The notes under the pieces were generated by a model. The model was given only the letters and a program-made list of their open reading frames with translations, ran no database searches and was not told where the DNA came from. From the IMG/VR virus record IMGVR_UViG_3300036800_000031, positions 25,254 to 89,253 of that record: a stretch of DNA of 64,000 nt. One strand, written 5' to 3'. Below, one piece after another: positions 1 through 9,755 of the stretch. Position numbers and translations under genes: made by a program. The first letter of the stretch is position 1; every line of letters begins with the position of its first letter. The DNA comes from a virus.

Positions 1-287
1 CCGTCAGGCCCCAAAAGCACCATGTCCAGCGTTTCTTTGATGTGCCCGACGTCTGTCTGTACCAAACCCAGCTTCTCTTTCAACTGACGGTGGTCCTTTA
101 GCAGTCCAGGCTCCTCATCAAACCCAGGTTCGGCCGGGCGACCGAGAATCGCCTCGTCCAACCTCAGCCGACGCCGCCGCTTCTTGAAGAAGTTACGCGC
201 CCACTTCGCCGCCAGCACCCCGACCGTGATGACCACGGCGAGACTGGCGGCTCCTGCGGAGATAGCTTCACTACTCACAGCCCACAC
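1..287 (-). CDS. Partial small membrane protein, holin-like candidate
   Basis: The gene runs off the left edge, so only about 95 N-terminal codons are visible. A single hydrophobic segment near the start (SLAVVITVGVLAAKW) is followed by a basic cluster (KKRRRRLRL) and a charged, coil-prone tail. GTG at 287 has a GAGAG 7 bases upstream and is preferred; GTG at 278 is in the same frame. Position directly after the endolysin gene and the one-membrane-segment layout fit a holin or lysis accessory protein of actinophages, but this is inference from context only. Confidence 0.6.
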   Translation of the reverse strand, partial: MWAVSSEAISAGAASLAVVITVGVLAAKWARNFFKKRRRRLRLDEAILGRPAEPGFDEEPGLLKDHRQLKEKLGLVQTDVGHIKETLDMVLLGPD

Positions 288-318
288 TGAGTGGCTCTCA
301 TGTCCCTGAAGGACCGAG

Positions 319-1176
319 TCAGACTGCCCCGGCGTAGTTCGGCCGGAGATGTCCCGTGGAAGAAGCATCGTCAATCACCCAGGCCAGGGCGGTGTCGGGG
401 TCGCCGCCCCATCCAGGCTTGCCCCAGGCGGTCTGGTCCTTCGGGAGCTTCCAGAAGTAGTCGAAGAACGGGGGAGCGCCGGGAGGCATCGGATCACTGC
501 GGATCGTTGCCCACCAGAAGCGCATCTGAGCCTGGACGGCTCCGGAGTCGGTACAACCGGTCGGGATCATGAACACACTTCCTTGGATGGTTGGAGCGGG
601 AACAGCGAAGACGGCTTCGAACTGAGCCTCCGAGCCGCAAAAGATGTTCATGTCGAACACCCCTGCTGCGCCAGGGATAACCCCGTCACTCGCGTATTGG
701 TGGATGATGCTGGGGAAAGCAACATTGCCGGGCTGGCCGTTATATTCGGCGAGCCAGAGGCCGATGGACTGGTCGTAGCCTTCGGCCGCTTCCGACTGGT
801 TGAGGTACTGGATTGCCGGGTGTTGGGCGATCAGGCCCTTCAAGTGTTGGATGTAGGCCGCTTCGCTCAGCCCGTCCGGAAGCTCATCGTCATCGAACTG
901 AGGCACCCCGGAGACGACGTTGTTGTAGGTGCCCTCCTCGCCTCCAGGGTCCGCTGTCCCCTCATCCATCAGGTATCCGCCGACAGCGAACCCGGCAGCC
1001 TTAAAGGCCATGATGTCGCTGACTGCGTAGGGGTTCACATAGCCGGTGCCCTGGTTCACCTTGACGATGGCGAAGGGCTGACCTCCGCCCCCCAGCCTCT
1101 CTAGCTCCGCCTTGATCGCGTCGATGTTGAGGGGGTGGGCGTTGTTGCTGGAAACGTCCACGCCGTAGTGACTCAT
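319..1176 (-). CDS. Endolysin, GH25-like lysozyme
   Basis: 285 aa. The N-terminus MSHYGVDVSSNN carries the Asp-rich first strand typical of glycoside hydrolase family 25 (muramidase) and the later segment FDMNIFCGS resembles the closing strand of that barrel. No separate wall-binding domain is obvious; the last 60 residues are Trp/Pro-rich and could serve that role. It would cleave peptidoglycan at the end of infection. It follows the tail genes and precedes a small membrane gene, the usual place for lysis genes. GH25 is a motif-level call; an acidic catalytic pair was not verified. Confidence 0.75.
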   Translation of the reverse strand: MSHYGVDVSSNNAHPLNIDAIKAELERLGGGGQPFAIVKVNQGTGYVNPYAVSDIMAFKAAGFAVGGYLMDEGTADPGGEEGTYNNVVSGVPQFDDDELPDGLSEAAYIQHLKGLIAQHPAIQYLNQSEAAEGYDQSIGLWLAEYNGQPGNVAFPSIIHQYASDGVIPGAAGVFDMNIFCGSEAQFEAVFAVPAPTIQGSVFMIPTGCTDSGAVQAQMRFWWATIRSDPMPPGAPPFFDYFWKLPKDQTAWGKPGWGGDPDTALAWVIDDASSTGHLRPNYAGAV

Positions 1177-1224
1177 GAGCCTGAGACTATTCGGCGGAGG
1201 GGTAGAGGCCTTGGGATAGGGGAC

Positions 1225-2082
1225 TTACAGCGCCCGGATAATCCACTGAGCGGCCAGGTAGGGGGTCATGTTGTTCATGGCCGTTCCCCTTCCGACCGCC
1301 GAGACTGTCACGCTGTGGACGTGGAGAGCTGTCTCATTGTCGGTAACGGCTTCGGCGACCCGGAAAGTGCTGCTCAGGGCACCAAGAGCGAAGTTGCCCC
1401 CTCCGGTACCGGGAGCGGCCTGGTACACGTCGTCACGGGTGTCGGCGGTGTGAGCGTGGGCCTGGCTCTCCGTCCCCGTCGAAGCGGGGTGGGAGTGGGT
1501 AGGCATTTCCCCGGTGACCATCGTGTGGTTCTGCTCACCGCCTACCGACCCGAGCGGCAAGTTCGGCTGGGTGTTGCTGCCGCCTATGCCGCCGGTTCCA
1601 GCGATCATCCGGCCCCGAGCGTCGGGGAGAGTGGTCCCACCGAGTGAGGCCATCAAGTCGGGATAGGTGGTGCCGCTGAAGGTGCTGCCGTCCATGAGGA
1701 GCCAGTTGGTCGGGACCGTTGACCCGTGGAAGGGGACACTGGCCCCGATAGGCACCAGTCCGAACGTCCCTCCCGCAATCGAAGTCGCCAAGGCTCCGTC
1801 CACCACCATGCGAGTCCCGAACAGGTGGAGCTCAACAACCGAGTCCACCGAAACGACGACGTGAGCCAGGCGGTCACAAGTGACGGCCGTCGTAGCACCG
1901 TTTATTTCCACCTGGAGGGTTCCATCGGCGTTGAGGGCGGTAACTACCCCTCGGGCGAACTGAACGTCTGTAGGGGTCGGTGGGACCGGCGTAGGGGCCG
2001 CTGGGGCACCAGCGATGATCTTCGCCAAGGCACTCGTAGCCGCGCTGGGAGCGTTCGAGGGAGTAACGGGGGGCATGGTCAT
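1225..2082 (-). CDS. Tail fibre protein with phage tail collar domain
   Basis: 285 aa. Residues about 110-160 read as a collar domain (PF07484 type): PTNWLLMDGS, then TTYPDL and LPDARGRMIAG. The C-terminal part has the matching MPTHSHP histidine motif and ends in NMTPYLAAQWIIRAL, the usual closing strand of this family. The first 40 residues are Ala/Pro-rich. Start ATG at 2082 overlaps the stop of the upstream hub gene (ATGA), so the two are translationally coupled. Likely a distal tail or baseplate component contacting the host surface. Confidence 0.85.
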   Translation of the reverse strand: MTMPPVTPSNAPSAATSALAKIIAGAPAAPTPVPPTPTDVQFARGVVTALNADGTLQVEINGATTAVTCDRLAHVVVSVDSVVELHLFGTRMVVDGALATSIAGGTFGLVPIGASVPFHGSTVPTNWLLMDGSTFSGTTYPDLMASLGGTTLPDARGRMIAGTGGIGGSNTQPNLPLGSVGGEQNHTMVTGEMPTHSHPASTGTESQAHAHTADTRDDVYQAAPGTGGGNFALGALSSTFRVAEAVTDNETALHVHSVTVSAVGRGTAMNNMTPYLAAQWIIRAL

Positions 2083-3380
2083 ACGAAGACCGATCCAGTG
2101 ATCTGCCGACGGGGCTTGCAGGTCACCTGCATAGCGGAACTGACATCCAAGGGGATTGTGTATTTCTGAATGATGTAGGTGCCGCCAATACCCATTCTCT
2201 CTCGGAGGAGTTCGACAATGTCACCTTCCCAAAGGGCCGGGTTCGGGACACACTGAAATGTCGGTGTGTCGAAGGCGGTGAGGATGAGTTGGAGTTGGGC
2301 GTAGGCAGCAGAGTCGATCTTCGCCTGGGCTTGGAGGGCCGTATCCGGCAGGGCCGTCACCCCGGTGCTACTGAAGCCGGGAATGGCCTGAGTCTCGAAG
2401 ATGTAGGGGACCGGGCCGATGGTGCTCAGCGTCGGGTGAGCCGGGTCGTAGTAGCTGGGACTGGTCGGATCGGTATTCCAAACTTCCCCTTGGACGGGTG
2501 GAGCGTTCCCCCCGGCTCCGGTGCCGATGGCGATAACCCCGCTGTAGGTTTGGGTCTCGTCCAGGGTGTTGTCCATTTCTACAACCGTGCAGTTCTGCCC
2601 TTCTTCGTAGGACAGCGGGAAGACGGTCTTTGTGAAGGTCGGATTGCCCAGTTGGTCGGTGGTGGCGAGCGGTTGCATCACCACTTGGCCTTGCGTCCCG
2701 AAGAACAGTTCCATCCCTCCGGCAGCGGCGAGAGTTTGAGCATCGGCCCACGGGTCGTTACTGCTCGAAAGTGCAGCCCCGAAGGTAGTCGTGGGAACCA
2801 CAACTGATTGGCCTGAGTTGATGTATCCGGGGGGAATCGGATTGGTCGGGGTAACGGAGAAGTTGAGAACCTCAGCAGGAAGCCAACGATTCGACAGCAA
2901 GGATTCTACCGCTTGGGCGAGGTCAGTCCCCGAAACAATCTGGTAGGGGGCCGTCCATTTGAGCCGACTAATCTCGGCTGCCCGGTCACTCCCTTTGATG
3001 TCAATGGTGATTTGGTCACCCGTGTCAGTGACCTTCGGCTGAGACATCCTGAACACACCAAGGCTGCACATATCCGAAGACCCGTCGGAGTATTGGAAAC
3101 CCCGGAAGACGTGAAGCTCATTCCCCGACAACGGGTGGAGAAGGTCGGTCGGGTCTTTTGGAATGTAGCTGTCCAACGACCTTCCCCGGCTGACCAGTTG
3201 AAGCGTCAGGGTGGCGCGGGTGGACGCGGTGGAATCCCTCGTGACCGATCCGCTCAGGACGTTGGGAAGCGACTGGAGGAAGGTGGTGCCGTGATATACG
3301 TCCACCCGCACCACTCGGGTCTGGTTGGTGTCAGAGAGGGCAGCAAGGTATCGAGGGGTAAGCCCTAGCGGATCGGGCAT
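2079..3380 (-). CDS. Minor tail protein, tail-hub like
   Basis: 433 aa. The opening TRVVRVDVYHG followed by repeated beta-rich stretches and a mid-region (GVFRMSQPKVTDTGDQITI) resembles actinophage minor tail proteins that form the tail tip hub (DUF5047-like). The C-terminus (WEGDIVELLRERMGIGG) fits the same family, which often ends in a domain setting the exit of the tail tube. No catalytic residues recognised. It lies between the LamG-type fibre gene and the collar-domain gene. Confidence 0.6.
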   Translation of the reverse strand: MPDPLGLTPRYLAALSDTNQTRVVRVDVYHGTTFLQSLPNVLSGSVTRDSTASTRATLTLQLVSRGRSLDSYIPKDPTDLLHPLSGNELHVFRGFQYSDGSSDMCSLGVFRMSQPKVTDTGDQITIDIKGSDRAAEISRLKWTAPYQIVSGTDLAQAVESLLSNRWLPAEVLNFSVTPTNPIPPGYINSGQSVVVPTTTFGAALSSSNDPWADAQTLAAAGGMELFFGTQGQVVMQPLATTDQLGNPTFTKTVFPLSYEEGQNCTVVEMDNTLDETQTYSGVIAIGTGAGGNAPPVQGEVWNTDPTSPSYYDPAHPTLSTIGPVPYIFETQAIPGFSSTGVTALPDTALQAQAKIDSAAYAQLQLILTAFDTPTFQCVPNPALWEGDIVELLRERMGIGGTYIIQKYTIPLDVSSAMQVTCKPRRQITGSVFV

Positions 3381-3381
3381 C

Positions 3382-6300
3382 TCAGGGCTTGTCCTGCGGG
3401 ATGCACACCACGATCACTTCAGTCATCGACTGAGGGGTGGTCCGGTCAGCCCCGGTGTACATGTCTCGCGGACGGTTCGGCCCGAGGGCGATGTAGTAAA
3501 GCTCTCCCGGCATGTCCGAGCGGAAACACAAAGTGACCCGCCGCTTGCGGAGAGCGTCGAAGGCTTCCCAATCTGCAAGGCTCCCGAACCACAATGCGAG
3601 ATCGAAACTCGGGGAGTAAAGGTCTCCTCTGACCAACACGGTGCTCACCCGGCCGAACGGCTGGAACGAACCTTGTTGTTCGATCTGGTCAATCTCATGG
3701 CTCAACCGGATACCACTTGCCGTAGATCCCACTCGGCTTGACGTCCGATAGAGGGGGATAGCCCCAGGGTTTCCGTCAGCGTCGAGTCCGGGGCTTAGCG
3801 GGTCTACCAACCAAGGCCGGTCGGTCTCCAGAGAGTTTGCCTTCACGATTGACCAGTTGGAAGCGACCGACTGACCGAACTCCTGGCCTATCGTCCGGCA
3901 TCGGTAGTAACGCTGGATGGCGAACGGCCCTTCGTAATCGGTCCCGTAGGTGGTCTGATCCGGCTCATTGATCAATCCAACATCTCGGATGTCGGCCCAC
4001 GTGATGAGGTCGGCGCTGCCCTGCATTTCGACGGTCGTGGCCTGATTGGCGAAGCCGCCTATGGACCACCGTTGAACCTGTGAAGTCTTAGAGTCCTTCG
4101 CTGCCTTGTAGTGGTCGAACACCTGGGTGTCGGTGAGGACCGTCGGGTAGATTGCGATGTTCCCCAGCGTCCCCTTTTGGAAGCCGATATGGCTAACCCC
4201 GATTCGGGCGTTGAACGTAGCCCCGCCCACGGTTCCAGAGAACGTAGCCGCCGCCGCTTGAACCCCGTCGATGTAGAGAATCTGGTGGCCGCTGGTATGG
4301 GTAGCAACGATGTGGTGACGTCCGAGGGTGATGGGCGCAGAGACCTGAGAAGAAGTAGAAATCCCCACCAAGAACAGTATTTCGTCAGCGTTTTGGAGGA
4401 GCCACCAACCGGCTTCGCCAGCACCCCCGGCCGGGTTACCGGTGCTGATGATCGTTTGGAAGTTAGATCCGCTGATGTCTTCGATGTCCACCCAAGCCTC
4501 AAAGGAGATCACCTGTTGGCCCAGCGGCAGTGCGGTCTGGATGAAGCCGCTAGTTCCATCGAACTTCGCTCCGGTTTCGCCGGGGAAGGCTTCGATAAAC
4601 CCCTGCTTCCCGAAAGTGATCCCGCCCATGACCGCACCGGCCCCGGCCGAGCCACAAAGATCGGTCACCGTTGTTGAGAAGGGAACGTCGTCCAGGGGCC
4701 AGTAGTTGGAAGGCCCATCGTTGAGGATCGTCAGGTCGTAGCCCAACGTGCCGGGGAAGATTCCACAGGTGTCAGTGTTGTGGATTTCACCTCCCGAGAC
4801 AGAAACGTCGTCAATCTGGATCAACAAGCGGGCAAAAGCCGCCCCGCCCGGAGCTTCGGCTTCCAAGAAGGGAAATACCCAATCAACCAGCCCGTCGGTG
4901 TACCCGTCCCCGTTGTTGATAGAGAGCAGCGTGAAGGAACTGTCGTACCAGTAGATATTGACGTGGACCACGCGGGCAATGGTCGCCGCCAGCATCGCCG
5001 CCATAGCCGTGTACATCTGCCCGGGGACGACGGCGTACTCACCAGCGATGGCGTAGGCAGCACCGTCAACCCCTCCAATGATCTCCATTGAAGCGGTCCC
5101 ATCGAGAGACACCGTGGTCGAAGGGGCGAGCGTGCAACCGATGTACGGTGCCCAACTCCCCAGCCCCAACTCGAAGGTGGAATCTTCGGCACTCATGATG
5201 TTGTCGATACCGATGGAAGTCAGGGCGGTGATAGGGCACCCGGTCGATGAATCCGTCTCGGCTGCGGTGAGGAGTGAGGGAGTGGCCGGAGAATCGAACT
5301 TCACTGTGAAGATTCGGCTTCCGAACAGCGAAGAAATCCCACCCGTCTCGGTGACCCTCACATAGACGACGTAGGTAATGTCGGTTTGGAGGTTCACTGA
5401 TGAAAGAACCGCAGAGTTGGCCGCAGTGGTCCCGGCGAAGTCGGTGATCAACCCCGCAGATTGTTGAGGGTTGAACCCTGTTTTCAGAGTGGTTGACAGT
5501 TCGTAGACGTACCCGTCGTATCCGATCTGGCTCAGCCCGGCCCCCAAACTCGCCGCCCAAGTCACCGTCGGGTTGCTGGTGCGGACGGGGGAGGGGGGAC
5601 CCGTCACGTTCACGACGGGTCGGGGAACGGCGAAGAAGATGGAGTCGGAGGCGAAGGGGCCTTGAAGGTCGTGGTAGCTCTCCTGGGTGGCTACCGACCA
5701 GTTGTAGGTCACTCCGTCGGCCAGGAGGCCAGCCGGGATCGTGAAGTGGTAGATGCTGCCGAGGTCATCCACCGGCATCGGCCACGTCCCCGGCGGTGAA
5801 CTGACAAAGCTCGTTCCGTTCCAGTAGAGGTAACTGCCACCCGCTTGTTTGATTCGCAACAGGGCACCGTTGAGAAGGCCGGAGTCGGTGCCCTTCTGAG
5901 CAGTGAACTGAAAGCTCATCCCGAGGTTGGAGTCCTCGTAGGTACCGCTGGCCGGTGCGTTGAGAACGGGGGCAAAGGGAGCGTCGGCCGTGACGTAGGT
6001 GATGATGATGTAGGGGGAGATGGCGTTCGATCCGTCGAAGGAACCTTCCAGCGTTACGGAGCCGTGAACGAACGACCATCCACCACCACCGCCACCGGCC
6101 GCGCTTCCCGGGGTTCCACCACCACCACCGCCTCCGCCGCCATACCAACCGCCGCCACCGCCGCCGCCGCCACCGCCGCCGGTCGTGCCCGAAGCTCCGG
6201 CTCCCCCGCCGCCACCGCCACTGACTCCAGCCGCTCCGGCCGTAGCCCCACCGCTGGTTACCCCGCCCGCTCCGTTCGCCGGGTGACCGCCCGCCCCACC

Positions 6301-6792
6301 GCCTCCACCGAAGTTGCTGACGCCTTGGCCGTTGGTTCCCGGCTGACTCCCGATCTGCCCGCCCCCACCGCCGAAGCCCCCCTGATACCCCGGAGACCCG
6401 GCGAACGGCCGCGAGGCCCCACCGCCTCCTCCTCCTCCTCCTCCGGCCGCTTCGATCAGGATGACCGCCGTTGAGCTTATGCAAGCCGCAGAAGCCCCCC
6501 CAATGCCCCCGTATCCCCCGTTAGCCGTCCCGCCGCCGGTTCCGGTGCCAGGGGTGCCTCCCGCCCCCCCGGCCCAGTGGGCGACGTTACAGGTGATGAA
6601 GTCACCGATGGAGAGCGGGATGAACCCGACGAGGGTGCTTCCGTTGCCGGGGGGTGCGGCTGCATCGGCGGTGGTTGGTTGGCCCGGTTGACCCACCCCC
6701 CCGCGCACGCTCGCCAGAACCCCTCCGTCGATCATGTTGGCGGGGGCAGTGAAGGTGCCGTCGGCGATGAAGGTTCGGTTGTTGGTGGTCAT
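3382..6792 (-). CDS. Large tail fibre: Gly-rich N-terminus plus LamG-like domain
   Basis: 1136 aa. Residues about 70-250 are extremely glycine-rich (runs of 6 to 10 Gly), as in phage adhesins that form polyglycine sandwich structures. Residues about 280-400 and 400-500 look like beta-sandwich (fibronectin type III-like) modules. Around 540-680 is a galactose-binding-like region (FELGLGSWAPY). Around 695-900 is a concanavalin/LamG fold (YWPLDDVP, FEAWVDIED, LYIDGVQAAAATF, LGNIAIYPTVL). The last 200 residues probably anchor to the tail tip. The start shares one base with the tape-measure stop. Expected role: receptor binding, probably to a surface glycan. Confidence 0.8.
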   Translation of the reverse strand: MTTNNRTFIADGTFTAPANMIDGGVLASVRGGVGQPGQPTTADAAAPPGNGSTLVGFIPLSIGDFITCNVAHWAGGAGGTPGTGTGGGTANGGYGGIGGASAACISSTAVILIEAAGGGGGGGGGASRPFAGSPGYQGGFGGGGGQIGSQPGTNGQGVSNFGGGGGAGGHPANGAGGVTSGGATAGAAGVSGGGGGGAGASGTTGGGGGGGGGGGWYGGGGGGGGGTPGSAAGGGGGGWSFVHGSVTLEGSFDGSNAISPYIIITYVTADAPFAPVLNAPASGTYEDSNLGMSFQFTAQKGTDSGLLNGALLRIKQAGGSYLYWNGTSFVSSPPGTWPMPVDDLGSIYHFTIPAGLLADGVTYNWSVATQESYHDLQGPFASDSIFFAVPRPVVNVTGPPSPVRTSNPTVTWAASLGAGLSQIGYDGYVYELSTTLKTGFNPQQSAGLITDFAGTTAANSAVLSSVNLQTDITYVVYVRVTETGGISSLFGSRIFTVKFDSPATPSLLTAAETDSSTGCPITALTSIGIDNIMSAEDSTFELGLGSWAPYIGCTLAPSTTVSLDGTASMEIIGGVDGAAYAIAGEYAVVPGQMYTAMAAMLAATIARVVHVNIYWYDSSFTLLSINNGDGYTDGLVDWVFPFLEAEAPGGAAFARLLIQIDDVSVSGGEIHNTDTCGIFPGTLGYDLTILNDGPSNYWPLDDVPFSTTVTDLCGSAGAGAVMGGITFGKQGFIEAFPGETGAKFDGTSGFIQTALPLGQQVISFEAWVDIEDISGSNFQTIISTGNPAGGAGEAGWWLLQNADEILFLVGISTSSQVSAPITLGRHHIVATHTSGHQILYIDGVQAAAATFSGTVGGATFNARIGVSHIGFQKGTLGNIAIYPTVLTDTQVFDHYKAAKDSKTSQVQRWSIGGFANQATTVEMQGSADLITWADIRDVGLINEPDQTTYGTDYEGPFAIQRYYRCRTIGQEFGQSVASNWSIVKANSLETDRPWLVDPLSPGLDADGNPGAIPLYRTSSRVGSTASGIRLSHEIDQIEQQGSFQPFGRVSTVLVRGDLYSPSFDLALWFGSLADWEAFDALRKRRVTLCFRSDMPGELYYIALGPNRPRDMYTGADRTTPQSMTEVIVVCIPQDKP

Positions 6793-9755
6793 CAGCTGTT
6801 ACCTGTCGAGTGTTGCCCTACGAGTTGGAGAAGCGTTGCGTCGTGCTGGGAAACTGCCGTGTTCAGGGCAGCGGTCAACTCGGCCTGGTTCAGGCCCGAG
6901 CCGTTGATCGTGAATGAGTAGACCGGCTGGTAGTTGAACCCGCTGCTGCCGACTCCCGTAACCGGCGTCCCGAGCACTCCGTCTCCCAAGCGGGGAAGGG
7001 CCGAGTTGGGGATGATCGTCCCGGCGTTCGGGCTAAGGAACAGTTCCGGCCCGTTCTCCCCGACGATGTAGGGCGTGTTCGCATCGACCGGGCCACCGCC
7101 AGCGCGGTGCGGGGCCGGGGCGTCCGGAGCGTTGTTTTGTGCGGGTCCAGGGCCACCGATGGTGGGGATGTCGCTGATGTGCTCGGCGAAGGGAATCTTG
7201 TCGTAGGCGTTGATCAGGGTGTTGATCACTCCGATTACATCGTTGATCAGACTCTTAATGACGTCGATGGCCCCGGAGATCAGAGTCCCGGCGACCGATA
7301 CCGCCGTAGCCATAGCCGACCAAATCTGGTTCCACACGTCCCCGACGTCCTTGATTGCCGCCTTGATTATGTCGAGGCCAAGCGTCTTGATAAATCCAAA
7401 AATGGGACCCATGATCCCCCACGCGATATTGAGGGCTCCGGAGATCACCGGCCACACGGCATTCCAGACATCGCGCAGGAACCCGATCTCGTCCTTGATG
7501 ATGTCGATGCCCAAGGTCTTGATAAACCCGAACACCGGGGCCATGATCGCCCAGGTCGCCGACAGGATCGTGCTGATTACCGACCAGGCCACGTTCCACA
7601 AGTCACGGAAAATCCCGAGAGCCTCTTTCACTACGTCGAAGCCCAAGGTGACGAAGAAGTTGAAAATGGGCTTCATGAATGACCAGGCGGCATTCAACAC
7701 CGAACTGATCACCGGCCATATTGCCGACCACACTGCCTGGAAGGCGATAATCGCCAACTCCACCGGGAGCAACGCGATGATCCGGATGGCATCGAAGATC
7801 ACCTTGATGATGTCCCAGGCGATAGTCAGGGTTGTGGTTATCACCGGCCAGATAGCACTCCAGACCGACTTGAAGACATCGAGCACCGGAGGGATCACGG
7901 CCGAGAAAAACCGCTCCAACGGGTGAAATACGTCGTTGTCGATGGCGTGCCAGACGTCATTGGTAATCGAGCGGATTGCCGACCACGCTGCCTGCCAGTG
8001 GACCGCCAGGAGAGCTATCCAGCCGATAGGACCCAACAGCATGAGGACGATTGACCCGAAGCCCGAACGCAGGAACGTGACCGCCTCATCGAACACCTGC
8101 TTGATTTCCGACCACACCTGACGCCAGTGAGTAACCAACTCGGTGATGCCGACCACGAGCAAAGCGATGGCCGTGATAATCAACCCGACCGGGTTGGAAT
8201 CCATAAGACCAACCAGGACGATAGCCAATGCCCCCAACCCAGCCGTCAGGCCACCCAAGAGAGCCGGTGAACCCGCCAGAAAGGCCATGAGCCGACCGAG
8301 TACCCCTATGAAGTTGAGCAACACCATCCCGACCGGGGCGAGAGCGACGGCCAGCTTGCCCACCCCGTCGATCAGCGATACCACGTCCTTCACGATGGTC
8401 GGGCCGTTGGCGATGAACCAGTTGACAAACTTCTGGAATCCGCCGTCGTCAACCCAGTTAAGGAAGATGGCAGTGAGACCTTCAAACCCCTTCTCGAACA
8501 TGGCAATAAGCGGGCCTGACTTCTGCAACATATCCGCGAAGCCCTGACCAAACTGCTCCACCGCCGCCAGGATGGTGTTGATTGCAGGACCGGCTTGGGC
8601 AGCCAGGAAGGAGATGAAGCTCTTGAAGTCCGGCTGTTGAGCGATCAAACCGATCTGCTCGAAAATGTCATGGAACTCCGCCGCCCCGGCTTTGACCAGG
8701 GGGGTGATGTCGTTGAGCAGCGGCATCATGTCGGAGATGGCCGCAGAGAACACCGAGATGATTTCGGGCTGGAACTGCTGGTCCCACTGCATGAAGGCGC
8801 TCTTGGCCTGCATGATCAATCCCACTAGTGAGGCGATTCCGGGGCTGAGGTTCTGAACGTCGCTGGCGAGTTGGGTGATGGCGGTGTTCTTGGCGGTGGT
8901 AGTCGTGGCTCTGGTGATGGCTTGTTGGTCGGCGGTGATCTGCTGCATGGCGGTAGACACCTGAGTGAACACCGGCAACGCCGCCAACCCGAACGCGCCG
9001 ATACCGGCCCCGGCGGCAGTAGCCATTCCTGCGAATCCGATACCGATACCGGCCACGGCCCCGGCCAGCGGAACCAGGGCGGTAGCGAGCAACCCGACCA
9101 GCGGGATCATGGGACTTATCGACCCCGCGCTTTCCTCCAGTGAGGAGGACAATCCACCTGCTCCGCTAGAGGCTCCGTCGAGGGACGAGGTGAGCTTCCC
9201 CAACTCGGAAGATGCGGCTTCAGCGTCCATGACCACGGAGCCGATGTTGGAGTGCTTCTTCAGGTTGTCGAGTCGGGAGGCGAGGTCGTCAACCGTCCTA
9301 CGAGCGTCGGACTCGGTGATGTCTACGTTGATTACCTGGTGGCTCAGCGCCTCCATCTCAGCCTTGATCTCGGCGAGCTTTACCTCATCCTCGGTGGTGT
9401 CCATCCCCACCTTGATGTCAGGAAGGTCTTTGAGTGCAGCGTCCAGGTGGAGCTTGAAGGCGTCGGCGAACTTGCCCCCGGTGGAGCTTCCCTTTTCGGC
9501 GGTAGTGGTGTCGTCCGGGCCTACGGTGGTGTTCTTGGTGGACTCAGCCACCGCCGTCTTGAAGGGGTCAGCGAACTTCTTTCCAGCCTCATCCCCGGTC
9601 GCGGCGACTTGGGTGTCGTCAACGGTGGTGCCGACTTGGACGTTTTCCTCGCCGGTCTGCTCAATGGCCTGGCCCAGCTTTGCCTTCAAGTCCTCCTCGA
9701 AGTAGGACATATCCGGCGTGATGGTGATTGACGCTGATCCAACTTCATCAGCCAT
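6792..9755 (-). CDS. Tape measure protein
   Basis: 987 aa. A helical N-terminal 200 residues is followed by a hydrophobic block (residues about 215-290) and a long middle with at least five repeats of a Trp-rich unit (WNAVWPVISGAL, WAIMAPVFGFIKTLG). Near the C-terminus is YIVGENGPELF, a motif widely found in tape measure proteins. Position after the frameshifted chaperones is diagnostic. Length predicts a tail near 150 nm if 0.15 nm per residue applies. It sets tail length and is probably ejected with the DNA. Confidence 0.93.
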   Translation of the reverse strand: MADEVGSASITITPDMSYFEEDLKAKLGQAIEQTGEENVQVGTTVDDTQVAATGDEAGKKFADPFKTAVAESTKNTTVGPDDTTTAEKGSSTGGKFADAFKLHLDAALKDLPDIKVGMDTTEDEVKLAEIKAEMEALSHQVINVDITESDARRTVDDLASRLDNLKKHSNIGSVVMDAEAASSELGKLTSSLDGASSGAGGLSSSLEESAGSISPMIPLVGLLATALVPLAGAVAGIGIGFAGMATAAGAGIGAFGLAALPVFTQVSTAMQQITADQQAITRATTTTAKNTAITQLASDVQNLSPGIASLVGLIMQAKSAFMQWDQQFQPEIISVFSAAISDMMPLLNDITPLVKAGAAEFHDIFEQIGLIAQQPDFKSFISFLAAQAGPAINTILAAVEQFGQGFADMLQKSGPLIAMFEKGFEGLTAIFLNWVDDGGFQKFVNWFIANGPTIVKDVVSLIDGVGKLAVALAPVGMVLLNFIGVLGRLMAFLAGSPALLGGLTAGLGALAIVLVGLMDSNPVGLIITAIALLVVGITELVTHWRQVWSEIKQVFDEAVTFLRSGFGSIVLMLLGPIGWIALLAVHWQAAWSAIRSITNDVWHAIDNDVFHPLERFFSAVIPPVLDVFKSVWSAIWPVITTTLTIAWDIIKVIFDAIRIIALLPVELAIIAFQAVWSAIWPVISSVLNAAWSFMKPIFNFFVTLGFDVVKEALGIFRDLWNVAWSVISTILSATWAIMAPVFGFIKTLGIDIIKDEIGFLRDVWNAVWPVISGALNIAWGIMGPIFGFIKTLGLDIIKAAIKDVGDVWNQIWSAMATAVSVAGTLISGAIDVIKSLINDVIGVINTLINAYDKIPFAEHISDIPTIGGPGPAQNNAPDAPAPHRAGGGPVDANTPYIVGENGPELFLSPNAGTIIPNSALPRLGDGVLGTPVTGVGSSGFNYQPVYSFTINGSGLNQAELTAALNTAVSQHDATLLQLVGQHSTGNS